NCBI GenBank assembly: GCA_934096535.1
Contig: CAKOMC010000001.1
Location: 1-64,000 of the forward strand
Direction: 5' to 3'
DNA length: 64,000 nt
From: an uncultured Bacilli bacterium
GTDB lineage: Bacteria; Bacillota_I; Bacilli_A; RF39; UBA660
Every line of letters begins with the position of its first letter. Within the stretch, counting starts at the first letter, position 1. A program made the translations under genes and the position numbers. This document shows, one piece after another, positions 20,987 to 30,531 of the stretch. The notes beneath the pieces are model-generated. The model was not told where the DNA came from, made no database searches, and was given only the letters and a program-made list of their open reading frames with translations.

Positions 20987-22198
20987 TTAAACTACTTGAA
21001 ACACAAAAAATTTCAAATATTTGGTTTCAGGTATTCCCATTATTTCTGGATGATCTGGAGCTGCATAAGCCTTTTTTACTACTCTTAAAGTAACCCCAGC
21101 CATAATGCTAGCATTAAATATTGCTTGCGTAAAATCTTCTTCGCTTGCATAATGTGAACAAGAGGCGGTTGCTAAATAACCACCACGAGGTAGGGACCTC
21201 ATCGCTAGGTAATTGATTTCTTGATAACCTCGCAGTGCACTTTTAATGGTGTCTTTTGACTTAGTAAAGGCAGGGGGATCAAGAATAATAAGGTTAAACT
21301 CCTTACTTTTACTATCAACTAGTTTTCGTAAGTAATCAAAAAGATCGGCACATTCAGTTTCAATTTTTAAATTATTTAAAGCAAAATTTTTTCTGGCATC
21401 TTCTAAAGCTTTTTCTGAAATATCTAAAGCCACTACTTTTTTGGCGCCACCCAAAGCGGCATTCATTGCAAATGAGCCAGTATGCGTACAACAATCTAAG
21501 ACTGTCATGTCTTTAGCCAAATTTCTGATTGTCAAGCGATTATATTTTTGGTCTAAGAAGAACCCTGTTTTTTGCCCTTCTTTAAAATCAACTAAGTATT
21601 TTAAACCATTTTCTTCAATTTCGGTTGTTGTCTTATCTTCTAAAACAGGTACCCCTTCATACCAACCAACATATTCTTCTAAACCTTCTTTTTCTCTTAA
21701 AGCCACATCACATCTTAAATAAATACCTCTAATTTTAAAATACTTACTTACAACATCGTATAAAGCTTTTAAAATAATATCTTTTCTAACATCTATTCCT
21801 AAAGATAATATTTGGACAACTAGACAATCGTTAAACTTATCAACAGTTAAACCTGATAAAAAATCCGCTTCCCCATAAATAAGACGAAAAGCATTTAAAT
21901 CATTAGGCATAACTTTCATGCGATAATTAAGAGCATACTCTATTCTTCTTTTAAAGAAATCATAGTCAAAAATATCATTAGCATTCCTACTAATTATTCT
22001 TAAAACAATCTTTGAATTATTATTATAAAAAGCACTCCCTAGAAATTTATCTTTACTATTTCTAACAACAACAATATCCCCATTTTTTATGGTCTTATCA
22101 GCCTTCACAATATCACTAGCAAAAACCCAAGGGTGATTATTTAAAACTTTCTTTTCTGCTTTTTGATTTATATAAACATTTAATTTTTCCACTGGCAA
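20987..22198 (-). CDS. RlmI-like 23S rRNA (cytosine-C5) methyltransferase
   Basis: The 403-residue protein has an N-terminal PUA domain (residues 1-75, with NNHPWVFASDI) and a class I SAM domain (DCCTHTGSFAMNAALGGAKKV). The LDPPAF motif and the later catalytic-loop Cys in SCSHYA are those of RlmI, which makes m5C1962 in 23S rRNA. Family membership is firm, while the exact site of methylation is by homology. The gene is alone, 100 bp downstream of the Snf2 helicase start. Confidence 0.87.
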   Translation of the reverse strand: MPVEKLNVYINQKAEKKVLNNHPWVFASDIVKADKTIKNGDIVVVRNSKDKFLGSAFYNNNSKIVLRIISRNANDIFDYDFFKRRIEYALNYRMKVMPNDLNAFRLIYGEADFLSGLTVDKFNDCLVVQILSLGIDVRKDIILKALYDVVSKYFKIRGIYLRCDVALREKEGLEEYVGWYEGVPVLEDKTTTEIEENGLKYLVDFKEGQKTGFFLDQKYNRLTIRNLAKDMTVLDCCTHTGSFAMNAALGGAKKVVALDISEKALEDARKNFALNNLKIETECADLFDYLRKLVDSKSKEFNLIILDPPAFTKSKDTIKSALRGYQEINYLAMRSLPRGGYLATASCSHYASEEDFTQAIFNASIMAGVTLRVVKKAYAAPDHPEIMGIPETKYLKFFVFQVV

Positions 22199-22338
22199 AC
22201 ACTCTTCCTAATTACTAATTTATCCTAACATAGCAATTGATTTTTCGCAACTATATTAAGTGATTATCTATCAATTTTTGTTAATTTTATTTTTTAGTAA
22301 TATATTATTTTTTTATTAGCTAAGGTAAATAAAAAATA

Positions 22339-22370
22339 AAAAAAGAAGTAACTATCAAAATCACTTCTCT
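22339..22370 (-). terminator. Terminator of the envelope glycosylation operon
   Basis: AGAAGT and ACTTCT form a stem followed by TTTTTTT on the minus strand, about 100 bp after the last gene. Confidence 0.65.
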
Positions 22371-22470
22371 AAACATATCTTTTAAAAATTCTAAATAATT
22401 TAATTACTTATATTTCAAATAATCTAATTTATATTTTTACCTAAGTTTCTTTAAGCTATTTAACATTATC

Positions 22471-23937
22471 TTAAATAGTTTTCTCTACTTTTTTAAAGAT
22501 ATAGCACATATCATCATGATAAACTAATTCATATTCACTACTTGCTTCTAAATAATAATGTAGGGTATGAGAATCCGTAGTAAGTAAATAATCAAAATCA
22601 TATCTATCAAGTATTTCTTGAGGATTAGTCTTTAAATCTTGTAAATTCATAGTATCTGGTAATAAGTCCTTACTAAAGACATCTCCTAGGCCATAGCTAA
22701 ATATTTTTACTTTATCTAAGGCATTTAACTCATCTAATTTATATAACAAGTAACCACCTTGTGAATAGTCATTATATAAGCGTTTGGGTTCTAACTCTAT
22801 AACCTTAGCAACAGCCTCATCACTATAAAAACCATCATTATCTATAATACCCGTATTAGTAAATGACTTTATTTGTTTATACCCAACCAAAGCTGTCCCT
22901 AACACTAAAAGACCACAAGTTAAATAATAGATTGGTTTTACAACTTTTTTAAAAGGTTTCTTTAAATAATCGTACATATCATCAGTAACAAAGAAGTATT
23001 TACCAACATTCCAGCAAGAATAAATACCATACATCCCAATAAATCTTTGACTCTTTAAAGCCATAAATAAGAACATTAATTGAAAACCAATTTCATACAT
23101 TTTCATATCTTTTTTTTGTACTATTAAATTAAATAAAGGAAAAGCTATCATTATAAAGATATATAAACCTAGAAAATTATGAAAACTGGGACTATTCCAT
23201 TCTAAAATATAACTAGTCATCGAATCATCTAACATATTTGTAAAAGGATATAATAACATCTTGGGACCAAAGGGATTCAAACAAGAAGCCAAAATCGTTA
23301 AGATAAGTACTATTCCTAAAGTTCTCATCTGTTTTTTATCTAATTTAAAGGTATTCCATCTATTAGGTTTAAATTTAAATATTTTAACAAAAATATCACA
23401 CATGAAAACACCAATTATAAAAAGATAAATCAAACTGCTAGACCCACCATGAAAATTAACCCAAAGTATTTGTAAAACAGGTAAAGTATAAATTAGTTTT
23501 TGCGCCCATTTTTTATTATCTAAATAACTAAATAAAACATAGACTAAATAGGCTAGAAAAACAAGACTAATAATATAAGGACGAGGTCCGGTAACTTTAA
23601 AGAAGACAGTCATTAAAAGAAAATAACATAATTTAAAATCAAATAATTTTTGCCATTTTAATTTTAACATTTTGGCTATCAAGACATATAAGATTAGGAA
23701 AATGGCTAACATTATGATTATACAACCCATATCACCAATTTTATACATGATAAATTCATTTAACCATTCATGGGCTACCCAAGCTTTACCGCTTGCCCAC
23801 GAAAACAATTCTTTACTAGGAATAATATGATTATTATTTATCCATTTGCCCACCACCACATGCCAAAAATAGTCATTATCCGTAATTGGCTCAAAGGCCA
23901 TAAAAAGTCCTAGTAATATGCAAATAATAATTCCCAT
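22471..23937 (-). CDS. Polytopic membrane protein, probable GT-C type glycosyltransferase
   Basis: This 488-residue protein has about ten membrane helices and a C-terminal extracellular domain of about 110 residues. The N-terminal PITDNDYFWHVVVGKWI and AWVAHEWLNEF segments match a family in which an Asp-containing external loop follows the first helix, as in GT-C glycosyltransferases using polyprenyl-phosphate sugars. It begins 2 nt after a GtrB-like gene that would make such a donor, which supports a role in glycosylating a wall polymer, lipid or protein. This role is inference. No Pfam family is certain. Confidence 0.65.
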   Translation of the reverse strand: MGIIICILLGLFMAFEPITDNDYFWHVVVGKWINNNHIIPSKELFSWASGKAWVAHEWLNEFIMYKIGDMGCIIIMLAIFLILYVLIAKMLKLKWQKLFDFKLCYFLLMTVFFKVTGPRPYIISLVFLAYLVYVLFSYLDNKKWAQKLIYTLPVLQILWVNFHGGSSSLIYLFIIGVFMCDIFVKIFKFKPNRWNTFKLDKKQMRTLGIVLILTILASCLNPFGPKMLLYPFTNMLDDSMTSYILEWNSPSFHNFLGLYIFIMIAFPLFNLIVQKKDMKMYEIGFQLMFLFMALKSQRFIGMYGIYSCWNVGKYFFVTDDMYDYLKKPFKKVVKPIYYLTCGLLVLGTALVGYKQIKSFTNTGIIDNDGFYSDEAVAKVIELEPKRLYNDYSQGGYLLYKLDELNALDKVKIFSYGLGDVFSKDLLPDTMNLQDLKTNPQEILDRYDFDYLLTTDSHTLHYYLEASSEYELVYHDDMCYIFKKVEKTI

Positions 23938-23939
23938 AG

Positions 23940-24890
23940 CTACTTATCCTTCCTAGTTTTTTCTGTTTCTTTAACAATGTAGATAGGGCGTTTTTTCGTT
24001 TCTAAGTAAGTCTTAGCTAAATATTCACCGATAATTCCTGTGCAGAATAAGTTAATTCCTCCAACAAAGAAGATAATACAAGCTAGGCTTGGCCACCCCG
24101 CAACCGGATCAGACCAAATAATCGTTCTTACGATAATGACAATTATCATAATAAATGCAATTAAGCAAAAAATCAAACCAATAAAAGCAGCAAATAACAA
24201 AGGTTCGGTTGAAAAACCGACAATTCCATCAACAGCATAGGAAAATAATTTCCAGAAATTCCATTTTGTCGTACCGGCACTGCGTTCTTGATTTTCGAAT
24301 TCAATCCACTTAGTATCAAAACCGACAAAAGAAAATAACCCCTTCGAATAACGATTGTATTCTTTTAAAGAAAGGATAGCATCTACCATCTGACGAGTCA
24401 TCAAACGATAATCACGGGCTCCTGCCACCATTTCGGTCTTGGAAATACGACCAATTATATCATAAAACCACTTTGTAAATAGTTTTCTTAAAGGTGAGTA
24501 CCCGTTACGAGAGGTCGACTTAGTGGCAACACAATCATAGCCTTCTTCGGTAATTCCTTTATACATTTCTTCAAGCAAGGCTGGTGGATCTTGTAAATCA
24601 ACATCCATCGTTGTAACAAAATCCCCCGTTGTTGCTTCTAACCCTGCATACATTCCTGCTTCTTTACCAAAGTTACGAGAAAATGATACATAACGAACTC
24701 TTTTATCTTCCTTAGCTATTTTACGCATAATTTCTAAACTTTTATCTTTTGATCCATCATTTACAAAGACAATTTCAAAATCCACATAATCCATCTTTTG
24801 CATTTGTTTAGTCATTGCCTCATAATATAAAGGAATCGCTTCTTCTTCATTATAACAAGGAACAACAATGGATATTAAATTTTTTTTCAT
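23940..24890 (-). CDS. GtrB/DPM-type family 2 glycosyltransferase
   Basis: The protein makes polyprenyl-phosphate-linked sugars from nucleotide sugars. The GT-A domain starts with ISIVVPCYNEEEAIP and has the metal-binding DVDLQDPP motif. Two C-terminal membrane helices follow, typical for GtrB, YkoT and CsbB-like proteins. An upstream GTG at 24917 would extend it by 9 residues, but the ATG at 24890 follows GAGAG at normal distance and matches family N-termini. The next gene downstream is a GT-C-type protein and a GtrA flippase-like gene lies upstream in the same cluster, the classic set for extracytoplasmic sugar addition. Confidence 0.92.
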   Translation of the reverse strand: MKKNLISIVVPCYNEEEAIPLYYEAMTKQMQKMDYVDFEIVFVNDGSKDKSLEIMRKIAKEDKRVRYVSFSRNFGKEAGMYAGLEATTGDFVTTMDVDLQDPPALLEEMYKGITEEGYDCVATKSTSRNGYSPLRKLFTKWFYDIIGRISKTEMVAGARDYRLMTRQMVDAILSLKEYNRYSKGLFSFVGFDTKWIEFENQERSAGTTKWNFWKLFSYAVDGIVGFSTEPLLFAAFIGLIFCLIAFIMIIVIIVRTIIWSDPVAGWPSLACIIFFVGGINLFCTGIIGEYLAKTYLETKKRPIYIVKETEKTRKDK

Positions 24891-24919
24891 AACTACTCTC
24901 TTTCTTCTAGCATTCACTC

Positions 24920-25363
24920 TTAGAATTTACTTTGAATTTTATTAACGATATCGATAACTAAAAACATAATAATGATAGCTGAAAAAATTATTAAACCGGA
25001 TGTGGCATTAATTTCATTAATAATTAAAGTAACATCCATAATACATAAACAAATACATATTATAATAGCGCCCACAATTCCCGCAATATCGCCTACTTTA
25101 TGGAGTTTTCGCTGGCGAGCTTTATTTTCTAAATAACTTCTAAACAATAATTTATTATTTTTAGAAAACATCAAAGCCTCGGGCGTTGTCTTTAAGTTTA
25201 AAGCTATTAACTCAGTTAACTCTAGGGAAAAATCCTTTTTTCCTCTTAAATACTCTTTTAGTTCTTTCTCGCTCATAAACAGACTTTCAGCAAAACTTTT
25301 TTGATTAAGTCCTAAAAAGTGCATTCTATCTTCTACTGCCAAACCTATTTTCTTATTATTCAT
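24920..25363 (-). CDS. XRE-type HTH protein with two membrane helices
   Basis: This 147-residue protein has an N-terminal helix-turn-helix region (residues 12-55, LNQKSFAESLFMSEKELKEYL) and two hydrophobic helices at about 92-112 and 120-140. Membrane-bound XRE regulators of this form are known but their signals are mostly unknown. It lies between galE and the GT2 gene, so it may control this envelope cluster. A hairpin 25 bp before its start could be its operator. Confidence 0.7.
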   Translation of the reverse strand: MNNKKIGLAVEDRMHFLGLNQKSFAESLFMSEKELKEYLRGKKDFSLELTELIALNLKTTPEALMFSKNNKLLFRSYLENKARQRKLHKVGDIAGIVGAIIICICLCIMDVTLIINEINATSGLIIFSAIIIMFLVIDIVNKIQSKF

Positions 25364-25386
25364 AATATTCCTCTTATTCTTTTTTA

Positions 25387-25414
25387 GATAGTGTGAATAG
25401 TTTTACACACTATC
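25387..25414. promoter_or_regulatory. Perfect inverted repeat upstream of the membrane HTH gene
   Basis: GATAGTGTG and CACACTATC are perfect 9-bp arms with a 10-nt spacer. The T-run lies only on the plus strand, where no gene runs, so it is not an obvious terminator for galE. It may be an operator of the HTH gene. The following 25415-25510 is extremely T-rich with repeated TTTTTATTTTTAATTTAAC-like units. Confidence 0.5.
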
Positions 25415-25517
25415 CTTTTTTTATTTAACTTTTTTATTTTTAATTTAACTTTTTATTTTTTATTTTATGTTTTATATTTTTCTATTTTTAATTTTATATC
25501 TAATTTTCTTTAAGCAA

Positions 25518-26522
25518 TTAAATATTTTTTCTTTCATAGTTCCAAGCACTACTTACCATATCTTCTAGATTCTTTTGGCAAACAAAACCTAATTCTTCCT
25601 TGGCCTTACTTGGATCACTATAACAAGTGGCAATATCTCCTGCGCGTCTTTCGGCAATCACATAAGGCACATCAATTTTGTTAACTCGTTTGAAAGTTTC
25701 AACCATTTCTAAAACACTAACACCTTTACCCATACCTAGATTATAGATAAATAAACCACTATGCTCTTTTTCTAACTTTTTTAAAGCTAAAACATGACCA
25801 CGAGCTAAATCCATAACATGGATATAATCCCTAACCCCAGTACCATCTGGCGTATCATAGTCATTACCATAAATACTTAAATGATCTAACTTTTTACTAG
25901 CCACACGGCAAATATAAGGCATTAAATTAGCAGGTATGCCGTTTGGATTTTCTCCTAAAAGACCAGAATCATGAGCACCAATTGGATTAAAATATCTTAA
26001 AATACAAAAATCATTCGTTTTATCAGCATTATATGTATCTTTAAGAATTTGCTCTACAAATAACTTACTAGTTCCATAAGGATTAGTTGTTCCACCAGTC
26101 TTACATTCTTCAGTAATTGGGACAACCTCAGGATCCCCATATACTGTTGCTGAGGATGAGAACACTAAATTCTTAACATCATATTCCTTCATAGCTTTAA
26201 GTAAATTTAAAACTGAAGAAACATTATTCATATAATATTCAATGGGTTTACTAACAGACTCCCCAACAGCTTTATAAGCCGCAAAATCAATAACGCTAGT
26301 AATTTTATTTTCGCTAAAAATCCTTCTTAAAACCTCAATGTTTTGCATATCACCTTCATAAAAAGTAATTTCTTCATTAGTAATCATAAAAATTCTATCT
26401 AAAACATCTTTTTTACTATTAGAAAAATTATCTAAGCCTACTACTTCATAACCTGCTTTTATAAGCTCTACGCAAGTATGACTTCCTATATATCCACAAC
26501 AACCTGTAACTAAAACTTTCAT
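25518..26522 (-). CDS. galE: UDP-glucose 4-epimerase
   Basis: This 334-residue SDR-family epimerase interconverts UDP-glucose and UDP-galactose. TGCCGYIG at 6-13 binds NAD, the catalytic pair is in the SSSATVYGDP and YGTSK motifs, and the C-terminal half has the ILRYFNPIGAH substrate-binding loop typical of GalE. The first ATG overlaps the gtrA stop by 4 nt. In this cluster it would provide UDP-galactose or UDP-GalNAc for wall polymers. Confidence 0.95.
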   Translation of the reverse strand: MKVLVTGCCGYIGSHTCVELIKAGYEVVGLDNFSNSKKDVLDRIFMITNEEITFYEGDMQNIEVLRRIFSENKITSVIDFAAYKAVGESVSKPIEYYMNNVSSVLNLLKAMKEYDVKNLVFSSSATVYGDPEVVPITEECKTGGTTNPYGTSKLFVEQILKDTYNADKTNDFCILRYFNPIGAHDSGLLGENPNGIPANLMPYICRVASKKLDHLSIYGNDYDTPDGTGVRDYIHVMDLARGHVLALKKLEKEHSGLFIYNLGMGKGVSVLEMVETFKRVNKIDVPYVIAERRAGDIATCYSDPSKAKEELGFVCQKNLEDMVSSAWNYERKNI

Positions 26523-26941
26523 TTTTCTTCCTTCTTTCTAAAAACAAATACTTTACTTAATATGTAGTTACCAACAATTACTAGGACTTGACTAATTAAT
26601 TTCATAATCTTATCATTACCATGTAATATCGTTACGCCAATTCCCATGATAGCCATATCTAGAAGTAATGTTGTAATTCTAGCTCCTACAAATGAAGTAA
26701 ATTCTTTGATCTTATTTGTATTTTGGGATTCAAAGACAAACTTGCGATTAGTAAAATAAGCAAATAAAACGCCAGCAATCCAAGAAATAACATTGGCAAC
26801 TTGTAACATTACAGCGTTATCGGGATTAATTATTGTATAAGTTAATCCATAGTAAACAATCAAACTAATTACGGTTGTCAATACTCCAAAAATCAAATAA
26901 TTAATAATTTCTTTGTATTTTGTATACATTTTCTTTATCAT
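26519..26941 (-). CDS. GtrA-like membrane protein
   Basis: This protein of about 140 residues has four predicted membrane helices and an NYLIFGVLTTVISLIVYYGL start, typical of GtrA-like proteins thought to flip or help flip polyprenyl-phosphate sugars. The ATG at 26941 has GAGG six nt upstream; an upstream in-frame start at 26959 lacks a ribosome site. It leads the galE operon. Together with the GT2 and GT-C genes it completes a sugar transfer system, with the acceptor unknown. Confidence 0.85.
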   Translation of the reverse strand: MIKKMYTKYKEIINYLIFGVLTTVISLIVYYGLTYTIINPDNAVMLQVANVISWIAGVLFAYFTNRKFVFESQNTNKIKEFTSFVGARITTLLLDMAIMGIGVTILHGNDKIMKLISQVLVIVGNYILSKVFVFRKKEEK

Positions 26942-27046
26942 AACAAACCTCGATATCAATATACCATATATCTTCTGGTTTTTCCATTAGTTTAAATATT
27001 ATTAAGGGTTATTTTTATAATTTTTTTAATATAAGTTTATGTTTTC

Positions 27047-27067
27047 TTCCCACCCTCCACTCCCAGA
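27047..27067 (-). other. Imperfect G-quadruplex-like G-run cluster
   Basis: On the minus strand three GGG tracts and one GG tract occur within 21 nt, ending GGGTGGGAAG. The same ending is found in the G-run element at 55112-55130 on the plus strand. Striking in DNA this AT-rich. Confidence 0.45.
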
Positions 27068-27131
27068 ATAGTATGTTTTATAAAAATAGTATTAAAAATA
27101 TATTTAATTTTAGATAACCAGCAATTACTTC

Positions 27132-27170
27132 AACTAAAAAAATTAGGTAATTAGCCTAAATTTTTTAGTT
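27132..27170 (-). terminator. Strong terminator of the glycine-rich surface protein gene
   Basis: A 16-bp stem with one mismatch (27132-27147 with 27155-27170) and a 7-nt loop has A/T ends on both sides, so it could act in both directions. It overlaps the stop codon. Confidence 0.8.
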
Positions 27171-28358
27171 ATCATTAAGTATCATTGTTATTCTAGCAAA
27201 ACCATTACCATGATTACCCGTCATTTCAGTATTATCTATATGTGATGGCATTTTCAAATAATCATCTTTTTCGGTTGTCCAGTTATACCCATTACCATCA
27301 ATCATTACGGTATTTGTAAAATAAAGTCCCGAATAATGAATACTCCCGCCAGTATGAATTATATTATCTTCAGTACTTTCTTTTTTTATTGCATCGCAAC
27401 CATTATGCCCAGAAATGAAAGATGAACCTCCGGCTCCCGAAGAAACATTTGCAAATGTACTTAATCCGGAACCACCGCCGTAATATCCGCCACCACCAGT
27501 TCCATAGCTATCACAAGCATCAACAGCATAACCGAATTTGCTATTACAAGTAAGATTAGAACCAACTCCATAACTAGTTTGACTACCACCAGTTGCAACT
27601 TTATGAATATGGCTATAATCTCCACTTCTAATATTACCACTATAACCAATTAAACCACCAGCAGCACCACCAATTAAAGAAGAATTCAAATATTTTCCAG
27701 TTCCTGCGCCACCTGCCGCGACCATAATTCTTGATTTTAAGGAATTAAAATCATTCCAATTACCATTAACTATTCTAATATCGGTGGCACCACCGCCACC
27801 CGTATATTTTCCATCGGTTCCAGAGCCTCCAGCGGCTCCACCATTATAACCACCTTTAATGGAAAAAGTGGAACCACCAACATAAATATATAATTTTTGA
27901 TTTTTTTCTAAATTGATTGTTCCCGAAGTATAACCACCTAATCCACCTTGATAAGTTGTATCACTAATAGTTACATCACCACCACTTGCTCCCCAAGCTT
28001 CAATTTTATATGTCCCCTTAATTGGAGCCGTAAAGGCTTGAACATTACCAGTATAATCAAAATTAAATACGGTATCGCCATTATAAAAATATAAATTACA
28101 TTTAACCTTTTTAGTTAAATTTTTTAATAACAACCCCCAAGACTCATTATCCCACACTGCCTCAATATTTTCATCATCACATACAGCCTCATCAAATATA
28201 GCTTCCCCTTTTTTAGGAAAATCATCTTGCCTAACATTATTCATAAAAACGCCAAGTTCAGAACTATTTAATAACTTATTATCTTTATCATTAAATTGAA
28301 TATTTCTAAAAATTAAAAGAATACCAACTAATAAAAGCACCCAGAAAAATCTTTTCAT
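27165..28358 (-). CDS. Surface protein: shared C-x26-C module plus glycine-rich domain
   Basis: This is a 397-residue exported protein. Residues 5-20 are a signal anchor. The module shared with the proteins at 50706, 52215, 53720, 58648 and 60577 ends at about 91 (FPKKGEAIF, Cys60, WDNESWGLLL, Cys87-NLYF). From about 97 onward the sequence (FDYTGNVQAFTAPIKGTYKIE, then GGGGYYGGGSG and many Gly-rich turns) resembles the ALK/LTK glycine-rich domain family, found in many bacterial surface proteins. The true ATG is probably at 28358; a TTG at 28367 is also in frame. It is divergent from an HTH gene. No invertible site is present upstream. Confidence 0.8.
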   Translation of the reverse strand: MKRFFWVLLLVGILLIFRNIQFNDKDNKLLNSSELGVFMNNVRQDDFPKKGEAIFDEAVCDDENIEAVWDNESWGLLLKNLTKKVKCNLYFYNGDTVFNFDYTGNVQAFTAPIKGTYKIEAWGASGGDVTISDTTYQGGLGGYTSGTINLEKNQKLYIYVGGSTFSIKGGYNGGAAGGSGTDGKYTGGGGATDIRIVNGNWNDFNSLKSRIMVAAGGAGTGKYLNSSLIGGAAGGLIGYSGNIRSGDYSHIHKVATGGSQTSYGVGSNLTCNSKFGYAVDACDSYGTGGGGYYGGGSGLSTFANVSSGAGGSSFISGHNGCDAIKKESTEDNIIHTGGSIHYSGLYFTNTVMIDGNGYNWTTEKDDYLKMPSHIDNTEMTGNHGNGFARITMILNDN

Positions 28359-28399
28359 TATTATCAACCTACTATCTTCTTTATTTTATCATCTATTGG

Positions 28400-28445
28400 A
28401 CCCTCTGTCCATATATTTTTATGGATAATTTGTCCATACTATTCT
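28400..28445. promoter_or_regulatory. Candidate operator between the surface gene and the HTH gene
   Basis: TCCATATAT-TTTT-ATGGA (28411-28428) is an inverted repeat, and TGTCCATA occurs twice (28408 and 28433). The position between two divergent starts suits autoregulation by the HTH protein. This is inference. Confidence 0.35.
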
Positions 28446-28459
28446 TAGGATGTGATAAA

Positions 28460-28684
28460 ATGTTACATGATGATACTTACTATTTTGATATAATAAGAGC
28501 TAATATTAAAAAAGAGCGGGAAAAGAAAGGCTTAACTCAACAACAACTTGCTGACAAAGCCGGTATTACTATGAATTATTTAGCCAAAATTGAAAGTCAA
28601 AAGATGGGTCGGGGCTTTACTATTGTAATTCTTGGCCGCATTGCTGATGCTTTAGAAATCGACATAAAAAATCTTTTTAATTGA
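28460..28684 (+). CDS. Small XRE-family transcriptional regulator
   Basis: This protein of about 74 residues consists almost only of an HTH domain (KKEREKKGLTQQQLADKAGITMNYLAKIE). An upstream in-frame ATG at 28421 lacks a ribosome site; the ATG at 28460 is preceded by AGGATGTGA. It is related to small phage/plasmid-type Cro/CI regulators. It is divergent from the glycine-rich surface gene and probably regulates it or itself. It ends in TGA, which shows a standard genetic code. Confidence 0.85.
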   Translation: MLHDDTYYFDIIRANIKKEREKKGLTQQQLADKAGITMNYLAKIESQKMGRGFTIVILGRIADALEIDIKNLFN

Positions 28685-28686
28685 CT

Positions 28687-28736
28687 TAAAATTAAAAAAA
28701 GAATTAATCTCTTTTCAAGGTTAATTCTTTATTTTT
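28687..28736. terminator. Bidirectional terminator
   Basis: AAAGAATTAA and TTAATTCTTT form a 10-bp stem flanked by A and T runs between two converging genes. Confidence 0.7.
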
Positions 28737-29231
28737 AGGCTTACTTTCTTGAACTACAATTTTATCATACAAAGCATTGGGAAAACTAATTAATGTTTTT
28801 AAACCCGATAGTTCATAATTTTTATCTTCTGTATAATGTTTAGGAATAACTACATAATCATGATAATCAAAAAGTTCATTTAAACGATAAGCTAAAAAAA
28901 TCCCATCTTTCTCATAAAGTGCTAAGTACATTGAATAACGGTTTGCCTTGGTATAATTATAATCTAGACAATCATCATCATCTTTAAGAGGCATAGTTCT
29001 TTGAAATTGTCTACCAACATATTCGGAACTTTTTAAAAATTCTTCTAAGCTAATAAAGTATTTATTTACTTCATCTAAACTAGCAAACTCTTTTCTATAA
29101 TCTTCACAAGTTAAAATATAGCCATTTTCCATTTCTTGTAAATGCCAAAAGCCATTCAACCCACCAATGTTAAGAGAATACTTTTCTTCCTTTCCGTCTT
29201 TATCTCTTTTAATATAAATATTACTCTGCAT
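28704..29231 (-). CDS. Hypothetical protein, 175 residues
   Basis: I do not recognise this soluble protein. It has many aromatic residues (GGLNGFWHLQEMENGYILTCEDY near the N-terminus) and mixed alpha/beta character, no signal peptide and no catalytic motif I can identify. It is monocistronic, with its own terminator. Confidence 0.65.
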   Translation of the reverse strand: MQSNIYIKRDKDGKEEKYSLNIGGLNGFWHLQEMENGYILTCEDYRKEFASLDEVNKYFISLEEFLKSSEYVGRQFQRTMPLKDDDDCLDYNYTKANRYSMYLALYEKDGIFLAYRLNELFDYHDYVVIPKHYTEDKNYELSGLKTLISFPNALYDKIVVQESKPKNKELTLKRD

Positions 29232-29377
29232 AAATAATCCCCCACTTTAACTAGTACTCATTATAACTTCAGAACACCAATATACTATATTTTAAGTTTT
29301 CTCGCAAGTAACAATCTTTAAATTTAAGCCTTTTTTTGGTTTTTTCTAAAAAGATTTTTCATATTATTCTTATCCTC

Positions 29378-29410
29378 CCAAGAAAAAAAGAACCTTAAGT
29401 TCATTTTTTA
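29378..29410 (-). terminator. Terminator of the DUF805 gene
   Basis: A GAAC/GTTC stem followed by TTTTTTT on the minus strand lies just after the stop codon. Confidence 0.55.
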
Positions 29411-29764
29411 TAGTTGGACACCATATTTATTATCTTCAGTAACGCTTGGACTACACATAGCAACTAAAACTAAAATCCAACCAATTACAGGAATAATATC
29501 CATTAGAAGATACCAACCGGATTTATTAACATCATGCATTCTTCTAACAGCTTGGGCTAGACATGGAATTAATAATATTAAAGCATAAATTGCTGCAAAA
29601 ATATCATAAATTTTTAATTTAGTAACCTTAGCAACAAAGCCAACTATTAAAGATAATACAAAGCTTACTACTATATTCATTAAAATAGCTACCCAAAAAT
29701 CTTTTCTCGTTGTTCTATCTTTAAAATTGAAATAGTTAATAAACATTTTTTTAAAAGACTCCAT
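29408..29764 (-). CDS. DUF805 membrane protein
   Basis: This 118-residue protein has FNFKDRTTRKDFWVAILMN at the start and RRMHDVNKSGWYLLMDIIPVIGWI later, which are the DUF805 signatures. Four membrane helices are predicted. Function unknown, although members often occur near phage-type or regulatory genes. Separate terminator. Confidence 0.88.
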   Translation of the reverse strand: MESFKKMFINYFNFKDRTTRKDFWVAILMNIVVSFVLSLIVGFVAKVTKLKIYDIFAAIYALILLIPCLAQAVRRMHDVNKSGWYLLMDIIPVIGWILVLVAMCSPSVTEDNKYGVQL

Positions 29765-29843
29765 ATAAACTCTATCCTTTCCTATTTTAATATAGCACTA
29801 TTTTATAATTTTAATCAAGCATTAAATAAAAATTGATGCCCTT

Positions 29844-30332
29844 TTATCGTAAGTTATATACACCCTTATTTTTATAAATAATCTTGGCCACATTTCTATT
29901 ATCATTTTTAATTAAGTAATCATTACCACTTTTTTCAAGATGATAATTTTTATTTTCAGCCATTATCTTTTTTACTATGCTTTCCAAACTATATATTTGT
30001 CCTTTATAAAAACAAATTGGATATTTAAAATTACTATCCATTGCTGGATAAATATCATCTATATCTTGTAAATATTCTTTATTCATAAAATTCATATTAC
30101 TTCTTAAATTAACATATTTATTTAAAACATTGTATCTCGTCTCATAATCATTTAATTCTAAAAATAATTTACCAACTTCTGTCAAAAAATATTTACATTT
30201 ATACTTCCTTTCTTGTAACTTTGAAAGTTCAATAATCATCTTTTTTTGATAAAGATAATCAAAATCCGTATTTTGGATATCTAGATCTTTTACTAGATAA
30301 CCGCTAACATTATTAATAATATATTTTTGCAT
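29844..30332 (-). CDS. Hypothetical protein, 162 residues
   Basis: I do not recognise this protein. It is basic, rich in Tyr, Lys and Asn, with no membrane segment. The first 40 residues (IIELSKLQERKYKCKYFLTEVGKLFLEL) look like a winged-helix DNA-binding region with a lysine-rich wing, but this is only an impression. Confidence 0.6.
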   Translation of the reverse strand: MQKYIINNVSGYLVKDLDIQNTDFDYLYQKKMIIELSKLQERKYKCKYFLTEVGKLFLELNDYETRYNVLNKYVNLRSNMNFMNKEYLQDIDDIYPAMDSNFKYPICFYKGQIYSLESIVKKIMAENKNYHLEKSGNDYLIKNDNRNVAKIIYKNKGVYNLR

Positions 30333-30464
30333 ATTTCATCACCTAAATATTATTTTAATAATTATCTCAGTTTTTGCAACTACTCAAATTTTAATTTTAG
30401 TGTTATTTTCCTTGCTAAATCTTAAATTTGGTCTATTAATATTTCATGTTTTGAAAAAAGGTTT

Positions 30465-30520
30465 TAAAAAAAAATAACTGTTAAGAAGTTTGAAAACAAA
30501 TCTATAACAGTTACTTTTAT
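30465..30520 (-). terminator. Terminator after the nucleotidyltransferase
   Basis: GTAACTGTTA and TAACAGTTA form a stem, followed by a T-run on the minus strand. Confidence 0.65.
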
Positions 30521-30531
30521 TAAAATATAAA